Notes under the pieces: generated by a model | Database searches by the model: none | The model's input: only the letters and a program-made list of their open reading frames with translations | What the model was told of the DNA's origin: nothing | Position numbers and translations under genes: made by a program | In this document: positions 23,856-32,898 of the stretch, piece after piece | How the letters are laid out: every line of letters begins with the position of its first letter | Position numbering within the stretch: the stretch's first letter is position 1 | Source of the DNA: Rubripirellula amarantea | GTDB lineage: Bacteria; Planctomycetota; Planctomycetia; Pirellulales; Pirellulaceae | Direction of reading: 5' to 3' | NCBI RefSeq assembly: GCF_007859865.1 | Contig: NZ_SJPI01000003.1 | Span: forward strand, 744,001-808,000 | Length of the DNA stretch: 64,000 bases

Positions 23856-25538
23856 ATGAACATCCTCAACCGATCCCGCCTGGCTCTTGTTGCCGTTTCC
23901 TGCTTAACGTTATCCAACCTCGCTCATGGCCACATGCCATGGTTGACTACGGATGATCAAGGTCATGCCGTCATGTGGTTCGGCGAATCACTGGAAGACC
24001 GAACCTATCACATGCCCGAGAAGGTCGCAGCCATCCAATTATCCGATGGCAACTCTACGCTCTCGACCGAGTCAGTCGAGTCCGATTCGCTGATCGGCAT
24101 TCGAAGTCAGAAAGCAGTCGCGTCAGCGGAAGAAGTCGCCGGGGTTGTGACATATGGCCTTTACCATGGAACCAAACTGACCTATCACGTCGAGCATTTA
24201 CCGCAAACCGACTCAAGTACTTGGCCGACGCAAGAGCGAGCGAACGCACCGCTGCAGTCGATCATTATCGCGTCGCCCACCGGTGGACTAAGCGTTACGA
24301 TTCTTCGCGATGGCAAACCCGCCAAAGATGTCGAAGTCAAACTGTATTGCGAAGATGGTCACGAAGAAACCGCCGCAACGACCGACATAGCTGGCATCGT
24401 GACGTTCAAGAGTTCGGTTGTGGAACCGGGTTTGAATGCGATAGTGGCGGGAGTGACCGACGGCAAGAATAAGGGCACTCTTGATGGCGAATCATACAGC
24501 AGCACCACGGACTACTTGACGGCCACATTCCGAATTCCCGGTGAGTCGTCGAAAAATGAGAAGGTCAAACGCGAACCCCAACGACCAACGATGGAAGCCG
24601 ATAGCGATGTTTCGATTGTCCCATCCAACTTGCCCGCTTTGCCAGAAGAATTGACCAGCTTTGGTGCCGCCATCGCTGGCAACAACTTGTATGTGTATGG
24701 CGGACATACCGGGAGCGCCCATTCGTATTCGACGGCCGAACAATCCGATCGCTTTTGGTGTCTGGACGTTGCTGCTGGCGAAAACGGCAAGTGGCGCCAA
24801 CTGGCCGGCGGTCCGTCGTTGCAAGGGCTCGCCTTGGTAGCTCATCAAGATCGTGTGATCCGCATCGGAGGTTTCACCGCAACAAACGCCAGCGGCGAAG
24901 AACACAGCTTGCACTCGCAGAACTCTGTGGCCGCTTATCAGGCCGCGACCGACACATGGACCGATTTGCCGTCGCTTCCCGAACCTCGTTCGTCATTAGA
25001 CGCCGCGGTGATTGGCGACACGGTTTATGTCGTGGGAGGCTGGAAACTGAATGGTGAAAGTGACGAAAGCCAATGGCATGACACGGCTTGGTCACTTGAC
25101 CTAAGCGACGACAAAGCCACTTGGCAACCACTTGCAACGCCCACCTTTCAACGCCGAGCAATCAGCGTGGCCGCTCACCAAGGAAAACTATTCGTGCTCG
25201 GCGGCATGAACTCCGACGGTAAACCGACCACTCGTGTCGATGTTTACGATCCCGTTGCAAAGACCTGGGCGGAAGGACCATCGTTGCCAGGAAGCGGAAT
25301 GTCTGGCTTTGGATCATCGTCATTTGCCACCGGCGGAAACCTCTATGTCAGCACCATGGACGGCTTCGTTCATCGGCTCAGCAGCGATCAGAAATCCTGG
25401 TCAACGCTTGCCAAGAGCGATCCCGCTCGCTTCTTTCATCGCATGCTTCCTATCAGCAAAAACGAACTGCTAATGGTCGGCGGCGCGAATATGGAAATCG
25501 GTAAGTTCACGCAAATCGACCGCATCGTGCTTCCCTAA
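23856..25538 (+). CDS. Secreted DUF4198-like domain plus Kelch propeller protein
   Basis: This 560-residue protein has a signal peptide (to about L-A-H-G, residue 25) followed at once by H-M-P-W-L, typical of DUF4198-like secreted proteins. The first 220 residues resemble DUF4198, including a beta-sandwich segment with G-G-L-S-V-T-I-L-R-D-G-K-P-A. Residues about 260-560 form a Kelch beta-propeller, with blades marked by L-Y-V-Y-G-G, V-I-R-I-G-G, V-Y-V-V-G-G, L-F-V-L-G-G and L-L-M-V-G-G. DUF4198 proteins are linked to metal uptake in some bacteria; that link is only suggestive here, with hemP nearby. The gene follows the lipoprotein by 40 bp. Confidence 0.85.
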   Translation: MNILNRSRLALVAVSCLTLSNLAHGHMPWLTTDDQGHAVMWFGESLEDRTYHMPEKVAAIQLSDGNSTLSTESVESDSLIGIRSQKAVASAEEVAGVVTYGLYHGTKLTYHVEHLPQTDSSTWPTQERANAPLQSIIIASPTGGLSVTILRDGKPAKDVEVKLYCEDGHEETAATTDIAGIVTFKSSVVEPGLNAIVAGVTDGKNKGTLDGESYSSTTDYLTATFRIPGESSKNEKVKREPQRPTMEADSDVSIVPSNLPALPEELTSFGAAIAGNNLYVYGGHTGSAHSYSTAEQSDRFWCLDVAAGENGKWRQLAGGPSLQGLALVAHQDRVIRIGGFTATNASGEEHSLHSQNSVAAYQAATDTWTDLPSLPEPRSSLDAAVIGDTVYVVGGWKLNGESDESQWHDTAWSLDLSDDKATWQPLATPTFQRRAISVAAHQGKLFVLGGMNSDGKPTTRVDVYDPVAKTWAEGPSLPGSGMSGFGSSSFATGGNLYVSTMDGFVHRLSSDQKSWSTLAKSDPARFFHRMLPISKNELLMVGGANMEIGKFTQIDRIVLP

Positions 25539-25552
25539 CGCCGTGTCAGACC

Positions 25553-25587
25553 CAACGACGCAGGTTGGCAAACAACCAGCGTCGTTG
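25553..25587. terminator. Convergent terminator hairpin
   Basis: CAACGACGC-A-GGTTG pairs with CAACC-A-GCGTCGTTG around a GCAAA loop, giving a 14-bp stem with one A-A mismatch. It sits between the Kelch gene and the convergent ABM gene. No long T tract follows. Confidence 0.65.
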
Positions 25588-25601
25588 TGAACGGGCCAAT
25601 T

Positions 25602-26180
25602 CTATGAGGGCTTAGGATACAACCAAGCTCGAAACACCCATGTCAGCAGCGGCAGGATGATCCATGTCATGGTGGCCACACTGATGGCTGCCAACATCGC
25701 ACTGGAAAGCAAGGGTGGTATTGAAGCAAATGCCGGTTTCAAAACGCTGATCATTGGCAGAACGGCAGCGTAGACAGCAATCCAAACCACGACAAACATC
25801 TTGTACTTCGGTGGTGCGTCGAACGACACCGACGAATCGTCCGGTGGCGTAAACCATGGTTCGAAGCCAGTAAGTTGCTGAATCTCAGCAGGCTGTTGTT
25901 CGAACGGACTCAACTTTTCGACTCGCTCCTGCCTTTCGCTCGAGTGATACCAGCGACGCATGTTTTCCATGGTGTCGAAACGTGTGATCACTCGATAGTG
26001 CGGTTGGTCAGCGGACTCGGGATGCAGAATGGTTGTCCCTTGGTGACCAGGGAAGGTTGACGACGCGCGAATCAAATCGCCAATCGCCAGCTCCCACAGC
26101 TGTTCTTTGCCCGGTGCCGGGAAGGCAGTCGCGAAGATAGTAGCATGACACGCTCCGGTGCTCTGTTTTGTATGGTTCAT
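25602..26180 (-). CDS. Antibiotic biosynthesis monooxygenase-type (ABM) domain protein with membrane tail
   Basis: This 192-residue protein has an N-terminal ABM ferredoxin-like domain (about 15-100) with the family-like stretch V-I-T-R-F-D-T-M-E-N-M-R-R-W. It is followed by a linker and two hydrophobic helices (about 130-150 and 158-185). This ABM-plus-two-helix layout is widespread in bacteria and usually unassigned; despite the domain name it does not imply antibiotic synthesis. It lies 115 bp downstream of the efflux pump on the same strand and could be read through from it. Confidence 0.8.
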   Translation of the reverse strand: MNHTKQSTGACHATIFATAFPAPGKEQLWELAIGDLIRASSTFPGHQGTTILHPESADQPHYRVITRFDTMENMRRWYHSSERQERVEKLSPFEQQPAEIQQLTGFEPWFTPPDDSSVSFDAPPKYKMFVVVWIAVYAAVLPMISVLKPAFASIPPLLSSAMLAAISVATMTWIILPLLTWVFRAWLYPKPS

Positions 26181-26295
26181 ATTGACAATTGCGCCGTGAA
26201 CTTCTCCTTAAGACCAATCATTCTCTCGTTGCGATGGCTACCCCATGCGCACTGCCACATGCTGATAGCCATCGCTTGATCAGTTTGCAACGATG

Positions 26296-29200
26296 TCAAG
26301 CTGCTTGGGATCCCGAATCGGTTGGCTTTGCCTTTGCGAACCGACGAAGCAGAACATAAAACACTGGCGTCAGGAATAGACCAAATAAGGTGACACCCAA
26401 CATACCGCTGAACACGGCTGTACCGAGCACACGCCGCATCTCAAATCCAGCTCCCGTTGCAACGAGCAAGGGAACAACGCCCAAGATGAACGAAAACGCC
26501 GTCATCAAGATGGGACGCAGTCGCAAACGACATGCCGCAACGGCAGCGTCGAAACGATTCTTACCAGCATCTTCCTCAGCCTTAGCGAACTCGACAATCA
26601 AAATTGCATTTTTGCAAGCCAGTCCAATCAAAACGATGAACCCAATTTGAGTCAACACATTGTTGTCCATGCTGCGGAACCAAACTCCCACGATCGCAAA
26701 CAGCAAACATAACGGAACGATTAAGATGATCGCCAATGGCAAGAGCCAACTTTCGTACTGAGCTGCCAAGGCAAGGAACACGAACAAAACCGCCAACGGA
26801 AACAAGAAGACAATCGTGTTGCCGGCCTGCTTTTCTTGAAATGCAAGCTCGGTCCATTCGTAACCGAAACCAACGGGCAAATTCTGATCAGCAAGTTGTT
26901 CCATGGCTGCGAGTGACTGACCGGAACTAAAACCAGGAACAGTCGTCCCGTTCAAGTCGGCGGCCGGAAATAGATTGAATCGGACCAAACGATCCGGACC
27001 AGCCGTGGTGGTGACGTCGACGACCGACCCAAGCGCTACACTCGCACCACGCGCACTTCGAGTGCGAAGCTTCACGATGTCGGACGCCTCATCGCGATAC
27101 TCAGGTTCCGCCTGCGCCGTGACGCGATACGTTCGACCTAGAAAATTGAAGTCGTTGACGTACATCGACCCTAGATAGATTTGCAACGCATCGAACACGT
27201 TACCAACCGGCACGTCCAACATTTGAGCCTTGGTCCGATCAATATCAGCGTACACCTGCGGCACATCCATGCGTAGGTTGGTGAACACCTGAGTGATCCC
27301 AGGTTGAGCATTGGCTTGAGCCAACATAGCGTCGGTCACTTGCCCCAGTGCGTTCGTTCCTGCTCCGCCGCGATCTTGAACATACATTTTGAATCCACCT
27401 CCACGCCCAATCCCGCGAATCGGTGGCGGAGGAATAATCAAAACCTGAGCTTCATTGATTGAGCCGACTTCACGCCGAAGATCCGCAGCAATTGCTTCCA
27501 CGCTACGACCACGCTCGGCACGATCCTTAGCATCTTGCAACGGCAAAAACGTTACGGCAGCATTGGGTTTGATGGTAAAGGTCGCACCCGAAAGCCCAGC
27601 GATGCCTACCGCGTGTGCCACACCATCAATTCCTTTCCCGATTTCAGCAACTTGGCGAGTCACTTTATCGGTACGCGATAACGAAGCACCATCGGGCAAA
27701 TTGATCGCAACAATGATGTAGCCTTGATCCTGGTCCGGTATGAAACCGGTCGGAACAAGTCCGAAACTTAATCCGGTGCAAACCAGCAGCAGTACGTAGA
27801 TCACAATGGCGATTCCCGATTTCTTCACCAAGCGACCAATGATTTTGGCGTACACGTTGCTCGTGAAATCAAACGTGCGATTGAATAGCCTAAAGAACCA
27901 TCCAAACAACACGTCAATCAATCGGCCAACGCGATTCTTCGCGGCATCTGTGGGCCGCAACAAGATAGCGCACAATGCCGGACTAAGCGTCAGTGACACA
28001 AACGTTGAGATGGCCGTAGAGATCGAAATCGTCAACGCAAATTGTTGATAAAACTGACCACTGATGCCTGGAACAAACACGGTCGGCACGAAGACAGCGA
28101 TCAACACCAACGTGGTCGCGATTAGGGCGGACCCGACTTCATCCATCGCCTTGTGCGTAGCCTCGCGTGCCGACATCCCCTCGGCAATCAATCGCTCTAC
28201 GTTCTCAACAACCACAATCGCATCGTCCACCACGATCCCGATCGCGAGCACTAAACCGAACAACGATAAAGTATTGAGGGTCACGCCCAGAAACTGCATC
28301 ACCGCAAACGTTCCGATCAACGAAATCGGAATCGCGATGACCGGAATGACCGTAGGACGCCATCCATGCAGGAACATGAAGACGGTTAGAACGACGAAGA
28401 CGGTTGTCAAGAACAATGTCTCGATCACTTCATCAATTGATTCTTCAACGTAGTCGGTTGGGTTGTAAGCGATCTCGTATCCGATCCCTTGCGGAAACTC
28501 TTCGCTCATTTCTGCCATGGTGCGTTTTACCTCGGCAGCCGTATCGACGGCATTGGTCCCAGGGCGCTGGTACACCAAGACAGCAATCGCCGACTTACCA
28601 TCCAGGTAACTCAACCGCGAATAATCTTGTGCTCCCAGTTCGACGCGAGCAACGTCGCGCAACCGCGTCACTCGACCATCCGTTCCGCGCTTGACGATGA
28701 TATCGCCAAACTCTTCCTCTTTGACCAAACGACCTTGAGTCGTCACGTTAAGTTGGAAGTCACCTGTGTCACTCGTTGGTGGTTGGCCGATCACACCCGC
28801 AGCCACTTGGACGTTCTGGCCACGAATTGCTTCGACCACTTCGCCGGCCGTCAGGTCCACATGAGTCATCTTTTCGATGTCCAGCCAAATCCGCATGGCA
28901 TACTCGTTGCCACCAGCGATGCGAATTTCGCCGACGCCGTCTAGTCGCATCAGAGCATCCCGCACTCTAAGAAACGCATAGTTGCTGATGTACAGCAAAT
29001 CGCGACTGTCGTCGGGTGAGTTGATGTGAACAACCATCAACATGTCGGGAATCTGCTTCGTCGTAGTGACACCGATCTGGCGCACCTGCTCGGGAAGGCG
29101 AGACTCTGCAATCGCGACACGGTTCTGGACAAGAACCTGAGCATCGTCGAGATCTGTTCCCAACTTGAAGGTAACGGTCAACTGCATGGTGCCATCGCTA

Positions 29201-29454
29201 CTCGACGACGATTCCATGTACAGCATGTCGTCGACGCCGTTCATTTCCTGTTCGATCGGTGTGGCAACCGTGTCAGCAATCACTTGCGGAGTCGCACCGG
29301 GATAGCTGGCTCGCACCAACACCGTTGGCGGCGCGACATTGGGGTACTGCGAGACGGGCAAAGTGACGTACGTAATCCCACCAACCAAAACGATCAGGAA
29401 GGACAGAACCGCAGCGAAGATTGGCCGCTCAATGAAGAAGTGTGGAAATTTCAT
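26296..29454 (-). CDS. RND efflux pump inner-membrane transporter (HAE1 family)
   Basis: This protein of about 1052 residues is full length for an AcrB/MexB-type transporter. It starts M-K-F-P-H-F-F-I-E-R-P-I-F-A and has the expected twelve membrane helices and two large periplasmic loops. Helix 4 carries G-I-V-V-D-D-A-I-V-V-V-E-N, which includes the proton-relay aspartates. The ATG at 29454 overlaps the stop of the adaptor gene as ATGA. Together with the upstream adaptor it would expel hydrophobic compounds using the proton gradient. No outer-membrane TolC-like gene is in the operon, so a distant one must be used. Confidence 0.95.
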   Translation of the reverse strand: MKFPHFFIERPIFAAVLSFLIVLVGGITYVTLPVSQYPNVAPPTVLVRASYPGATPQVIADTVATPIEQEMNGVDDMLYMESSSSSDGTMQLTVTFKLGTDLDDAQVLVQNRVAIAESRLPEQVRQIGVTTTKQIPDMLMVVHINSPDDSRDLLYISNYAFLRVRDALMRLDGVGEIRIAGGNEYAMRIWLDIEKMTHVDLTAGEVVEAIRGQNVQVAAGVIGQPPTSDTGDFQLNVTTQGRLVKEEEFGDIIVKRGTDGRVTRLRDVARVELGAQDYSRLSYLDGKSAIAVLVYQRPGTNAVDTAAEVKRTMAEMSEEFPQGIGYEIAYNPTDYVEESIDEVIETLFLTTVFVVLTVFMFLHGWRPTVIPVIAIPISLIGTFAVMQFLGVTLNTLSLFGLVLAIGIVVDDAIVVVENVERLIAEGMSAREATHKAMDEVGSALIATTLVLIAVFVPTVFVPGISGQFYQQFALTISISTAISTFVSLTLSPALCAILLRPTDAAKNRVGRLIDVLFGWFFRLFNRTFDFTSNVYAKIIGRLVKKSGIAIVIYVLLLVCTGLSFGLVPTGFIPDQDQGYIIVAINLPDGASLSRTDKVTRQVAEIGKGIDGVAHAVGIAGLSGATFTIKPNAAVTFLPLQDAKDRAERGRSVEAIAADLRREVGSINEAQVLIIPPPPIRGIGRGGGFKMYVQDRGGAGTNALGQVTDAMLAQANAQPGITQVFTNLRMDVPQVYADIDRTKAQMLDVPVGNVFDALQIYLGSMYVNDFNFLGRTYRVTAQAEPEYRDEASDIVKLRTRSARGASVALGSVVDVTTTAGPDRLVRFNLFPAADLNGTTVPGFSSGQSLAAMEQLADQNLPVGFGYEWTELAFQEKQAGNTIVFLFPLAVLFVFLALAAQYESWLLPLAIILIVPLCLLFAIVGVWFRSMDNNVLTQIGFIVLIGLACKNAILIVEFAKAEEDAGKNRFDAAVAACRLRLRPILMTAFSFILGVVPLLVATGAGFEMRRVLGTAVFSGMLGVTLFGLFLTPVFYVLLRRFAKAKPTDSGSQAA

Positions 29455-30893
29455 GAGAGCAAGCCCCCAGCACAAAAGCGGTTTCCAATGGTTCCATCAG
29501 CCAAATTGTCCGACAACGGATTGGGTCGTTCTAGCGAAGCCGCCGAAGGTGCTTGGTCAGGAGCAGGCGATATCCACTGCGACTTTGGCACCGGTTCGTA
29601 TTCGTCGGGTAGACCATCTTCCACTACCTCGATCGTTCCCTCGACTGCGTTGACTTTGGCATCGGGACGCGACTGAAGCAGCCCTTCAATCACGATCGTT
29701 TCATCACCCGTTAGTCCTTCGCGAACTACTCGCAGTCCATCGACAATGGGTCCCAGCTTGACGGGATAGCGTTTGATCACTCCATCAACAACGGCAAACA
29801 CGTACTGCGATGATTGATCTGTCCCAACGGCGGAATCGGGAATCAAAACGGCTTCATGACTGGAACTGCCGGGGATCCGAATTCTGGCGAACATACCCGG
29901 CAACAATAGCTGGTCGTCATTTCGAAACACGCATCGAGCACGCATACTAGCCGTATCGGTGTCGAAACGATTGTCGACAAAGTCCATGTGTCCTTTGTGC
30001 GGGAATCCATCTTCATCGACTAGCCCCAGGAACACTGGATTCTTGGCGACTCGCGAACTTTCTCGTTCGCCAGATTGAGCGAGGCGAATGTACTTCAAGA
30101 CATCTTGTTCGGTTGCATCAAAGACGCAGTAGATCGGTTGGATCGACGTGATCGTTGTCAGCATCGAGGACGTGGCGGAACCGCCCGCAATCAAGTTGCC
30201 TTGCGTGATCTCTTGCCGGCTGATCCGACCTGAAACGGGAGCTCGTATTTGAGTGTACTGAAGATTCAACTCAGCCGTTTCAACACCTGCCTTGGCAATT
30301 TCAATTTCGGCCTGAGCAGTCGCGATTGCTGATTCAGCAGAATGAATGCTTGCGGTCACGCCTTCAATGTCTGCTTTCGCCTGCAGATACTCGGCTTCGC
30401 GTTCGTCCACTTCCTCCTGAGAACTCGCGTTGCGTTGGCTCAGCTGCTTTGATCGCCTGAACCGCAATTCCGCCAAGTTGAGTTGCGCCTCGGATTGCAT
30501 CGAACGAGCCTTGGCTTCATCGAGCATAGCCTCGGATTGTTTCAGCCGAGATTCAGATTGCTGAAGCTTAGCCTTCGCAGCGTTTAGCTCAGCTTCAAAA
30601 GGACGCGGGTCGATAACGAACAGCAAATCGCCTTTATTGACGATCTGGCCTTCATCGAAATGCACTGATTGCAGATAGCCGCCCACGCGAGCTCGGATTT
30701 CCACCAAATCGACCGCTTCAAGTCGCCCCGTGTAGGCGTCCCACTCAACGATGGTTTTCTTGACCGGCTTCGCTACTGTAACCGACGGAGTCGGCATTTG
30801 CGGTGGTCCAGATGCGGGCTTACTACACCCGCCGAGCAAGGCGATCATCAACAATCCCAAGGACGTCGATATCTTGTTCTGAAAATATAGCAT
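29451..30893 (-). CDS. RND efflux periplasmic adaptor (membrane fusion) lipoprotein
   Basis: This 480-residue protein has a lipoprotein signal with lipobox L-G-G-C near residue 23. The usual adaptor order follows: a lipoyl half (I-R-A-R-V-G-G-Y-L-Q-S-V), a long alpha-helical hairpin (about 105-205, rich in A, E, Q and K), the second lipoyl half (I-R-A-P-V-S-G-R-I-S-R) and a beta-barrel. The C-terminal 60 residues after the membrane-proximal domain are Pro-rich and longer than in MexA. It follows the MarR regulator by 5 bp and overlaps the transporter gene. Its partner is the RND pump. Confidence 0.94.
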   Translation of the reverse strand: MLYFQNKISTSLGLLMIALLGGCSKPASGPPQMPTPSVTVAKPVKKTIVEWDAYTGRLEAVDLVEIRARVGGYLQSVHFDEGQIVNKGDLLFVIDPRPFEAELNAAKAKLQQSESRLKQSEAMLDEAKARSMQSEAQLNLAELRFRRSKQLSQRNASSQEEVDEREAEYLQAKADIEGVTASIHSAESAIATAQAEIEIAKAGVETAELNLQYTQIRAPVSGRISRQEITQGNLIAGGSATSSMLTTITSIQPIYCVFDATEQDVLKYIRLAQSGERESSRVAKNPVFLGLVDEDGFPHKGHMDFVDNRFDTDTASMRARCVFRNDDQLLLPGMFARIRIPGSSSHEAVLIPDSAVGTDQSSQYVFAVVDGVIKRYPVKLGPIVDGLRVVREGLTGDETIVIEGLLQSRPDAKVNAVEGTIEVVEDGLPDEYEPVPKSQWISPAPDQAPSAASLERPNPLSDNLADGTIGNRFCAGGLLS

Positions 30894-30898
30894 TCTGT

Positions 30899-31378
30899 TT
30901 AGTCTTCGCTCTCGGTGAGTGACTCTCGTGTCTTTTCTAATAGTTCGATCAGCGACTTCAGCTCGCTGCGGTTCAACTTCTTCAACAATGATTTTTCGAG
31001 TTCAACAAGTGGATCTTTCAACGCGTCCGCCACTTCGCGTCCATGCTTTGTGATTTGCACATGGACGACCCTACGGTCTTCACTACTACGATGCCGCTGG
31101 ACCATTCCGTTTTGTTCAAGGTGGTCGACCAGCGAAGTGATTGCGGGAACCAACTGGATCATCCGCTCCCCAATTTCACCGCACGTCAGTGGCCGCTCAG
31201 CAACGATTAGGCTTCGCAGAACATTGAAGCGAGACAGCGTCAGCCCATGTTCGCGGAATAAACGCGACAGGCGGTTGTCGAGCTGATCACCGGCGCGCAA
31301 CAAGTTCAACAACGCTTCCTGCTGCAGTGACGCAAACGGGATTGGTCGTTTGAGTTCGTGCTGTAGCTTCATGGACAA
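30899..31378 (-). CDS. MarR-family transcriptional regulator
   Basis: This 159-residue protein is a winged-helix MarR regulator. It has the recognition region L-T-C-G-E-I-G-E-R-M near 64-73, and the wing motif D-R-R-V-V-H-V-Q-I-T near 101-110. Coiled-coil dimer helices flank the DNA-binding domain. It leads the efflux operon by 5 bp and probably represses its own promoter. A near-perfect 18-bp palindrome at 31414-31431, about 36 bp before its start, is the likely operator. The inducing ligand is unknown. Confidence 0.92.
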   Translation of the reverse strand: MSMKLQHELKRPIPFASLQQEALLNLLRAGDQLDNRLSRLFREHGLTLSRFNVLRSLIVAERPLTCGEIGERMIQLVPAITSLVDHLEQNGMVQRHRSSEDRRVVHVQITKHGREVADALKDPLVELEKSLLKKLNRSELKSLIELLEKTRESLTESED

Positions 31379-31413
31379 TCTCGCGGCCGGGGATCAAATA
31401 TCTCACTGCAAAA

Positions 31414-31431
31414 TATATTACTAGTAAGATA
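31414..31431. promoter_or_regulatory. MarR-type palindromic operator candidate
   Basis: TATATTACTAGTAAGATA has a perfect TTACTAGTAA core and pairs at 16 of 18 positions overall. It lies just upstream of the marR start in an AT-rich stretch, where it would overlap the promoter. Confidence 0.65.
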
Positions 31432-31488
31432 CTTTATGTCCAATGGATTAATGCGGCGGTCATCCGCCCAATCAAAGCCGAGATTGCT

Positions 31489-32898
31489 TCAATTCTCGTC
31501 GTCGATCTTGTAGGCGCGAAGTCGATCACGTAGCGTGCCTCGATGGATGCCAAGCATCTCTGCCGCCCGGGCTCGGTTCCCGCCAGTATGACGCAGCACC
31601 ACCCGCAATAGAGAAGGTTCAACGGCGGCGAGAAAGTCACTATGGATCGTTACGGCGCTAGGGTCCTCCGCAACTTTGGTTTCAGCCCAGGTAGCGATTG
31701 CTGATTCAAGCGAGTGAGTTGAGGAAACTGGCACGGCATCGCGACTCGGTTTGGCGACGGGGAAGTCGTCTATGGTTAGCCGGCGGCCGCGAGCGACAAC
31801 GGCCGCGTGACCGACCGCATTTTTTAGCTCACGAATGTTTCCATGCCACGGTCGCGTTTTCAGTTCTGCGAAAACCGATTCGTCAATCGTCGTATCGCCA
31901 TAGTTCATGGCGGTTAAGAAATGTTGGCACAGCGGACCAATGTCCTCGGTGCGTTCACGCAAGGGTGGCAAATGAATCTGCACCCCGGTCAGCCGATGAA
32001 AAAGATCCTCACGGAACTCGCCCGAGGTTACCGCGTCGTGAAGATTACAATTGGTCGCGGCTAACACTCGAACGTTCGCGGTCCGTGGCGTCGCATCGCC
32101 GACGCGACTGTATTGCCCCTGTTCTAAAACTCGCAACAACTTGACCTGCGTACCGAGTGGCAAGTCACCAATTTCATCGAGCAGGATCGTTCCTCCTTCG
32201 GCCCTCTCGAATAACCCCGGACGGTCCTCGCTTGCGCCAGTGAAAGCTCCTTTGACGTGGCCGAAAAGTTCGCTCTCGATCAAGTCCAGGTTCAATGCCA
32301 CCGGTGCGATAGGAATATAAGGAGCCTTGGAACGTTGACTGTGCCGATGAATCGCTGCAGCAACGAGTTCCTTTCCCGTGCCCGTTTCACCCGTAATCAG
32401 AACCGACAAGTCACTATCCGCGACGAGTGCGATTTGGCGAAACACTTGCTGCATCGCAGGTGAGGCACCGACCAGGACAGAATTATCAGCAGCCATTGGC
32501 TGAGTCGCCTTGGGCACTGCTCTTTGCGACGACTTTTGCAACGTGAGCCGACAAGTTCGCAGCGCATCCTCCAACTTAAATGGTTTGGTCAGATAGTCGG
32601 TTGCCCCCTTCTTTACTGCTGCAACCGCGGTTTCTAAGTCGCCAAACGCAGTGATGATCACAACAGGTGCATTGTTAGTCGCGGCAAGAAATTTAGGCAG
32701 GGCGGTGATGCCATCTTCCTGAGGCAAACGAACATCCAGCACGACCATCGCGGGCTGATGCTTCTTGGCTAACTGCAATCCCTCCTCGGCACTCGATGCG
32801 GTCACGACATTATGACCTTCGCGCGTGAGCATCTTTTCGAGTGCCCAGCAGATCGAAGGTTCGTCATCGACAACCAGGATCGTTTGCTTCTCGGTCAT
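31489..32898 (-). CDS. NtrC-family sigma-54 response regulator
   Basis: This 469-residue activator has a receiver domain (about 1-125, phospho-Asp in V-V-L-D-V-R-L-P), a sigma-54 AAA+ domain (about 145-370) and a Fis-type helix-turn-helix (R-A-R-A-A-E-M-L-G-I-H-R-G-T-L near 445-459). The AAA+ domain carries Walker A G-E-T-G-T-G-K-E, the GAFTGA loop that contacts sigma-54, and Walker B G-T-I-L-L-D-E. It overlaps the sensor kinase stop by 4 nt (ATGA). A near-consensus sigma-54 promoter in the divergent region, at 34359, is its most obvious target. Confidence 0.95.
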   Translation of the reverse strand: MTEKQTILVVDDEPSICWALEKMLTREGHNVVTASSAEEGLQLAKKHQPAMVVLDVRLPQEDGITALPKFLAATNNAPVVIITAFGDLETAVAAVKKGATDYLTKPFKLEDALRTCRLTLQKSSQRAVPKATQPMAADNSVLVGASPAMQQVFRQIALVADSDLSVLITGETGTGKELVAAAIHRHSQRSKAPYIPIAPVALNLDLIESELFGHVKGAFTGASEDRPGLFERAEGGTILLDEIGDLPLGTQVKLLRVLEQGQYSRVGDATPRTANVRVLAATNCNLHDAVTSGEFREDLFHRLTGVQIHLPPLRERTEDIGPLCQHFLTAMNYGDTTIDESVFAELKTRPWHGNIRELKNAVGHAAVVARGRRLTIDDFPVAKPSRDAVPVSSTHSLESAIATWAETKVAEDPSAVTIHSDFLAAVEPSLLRVVLRHTGGNRARAAEMLGIHRGTLRDRLRAYKIDDEN

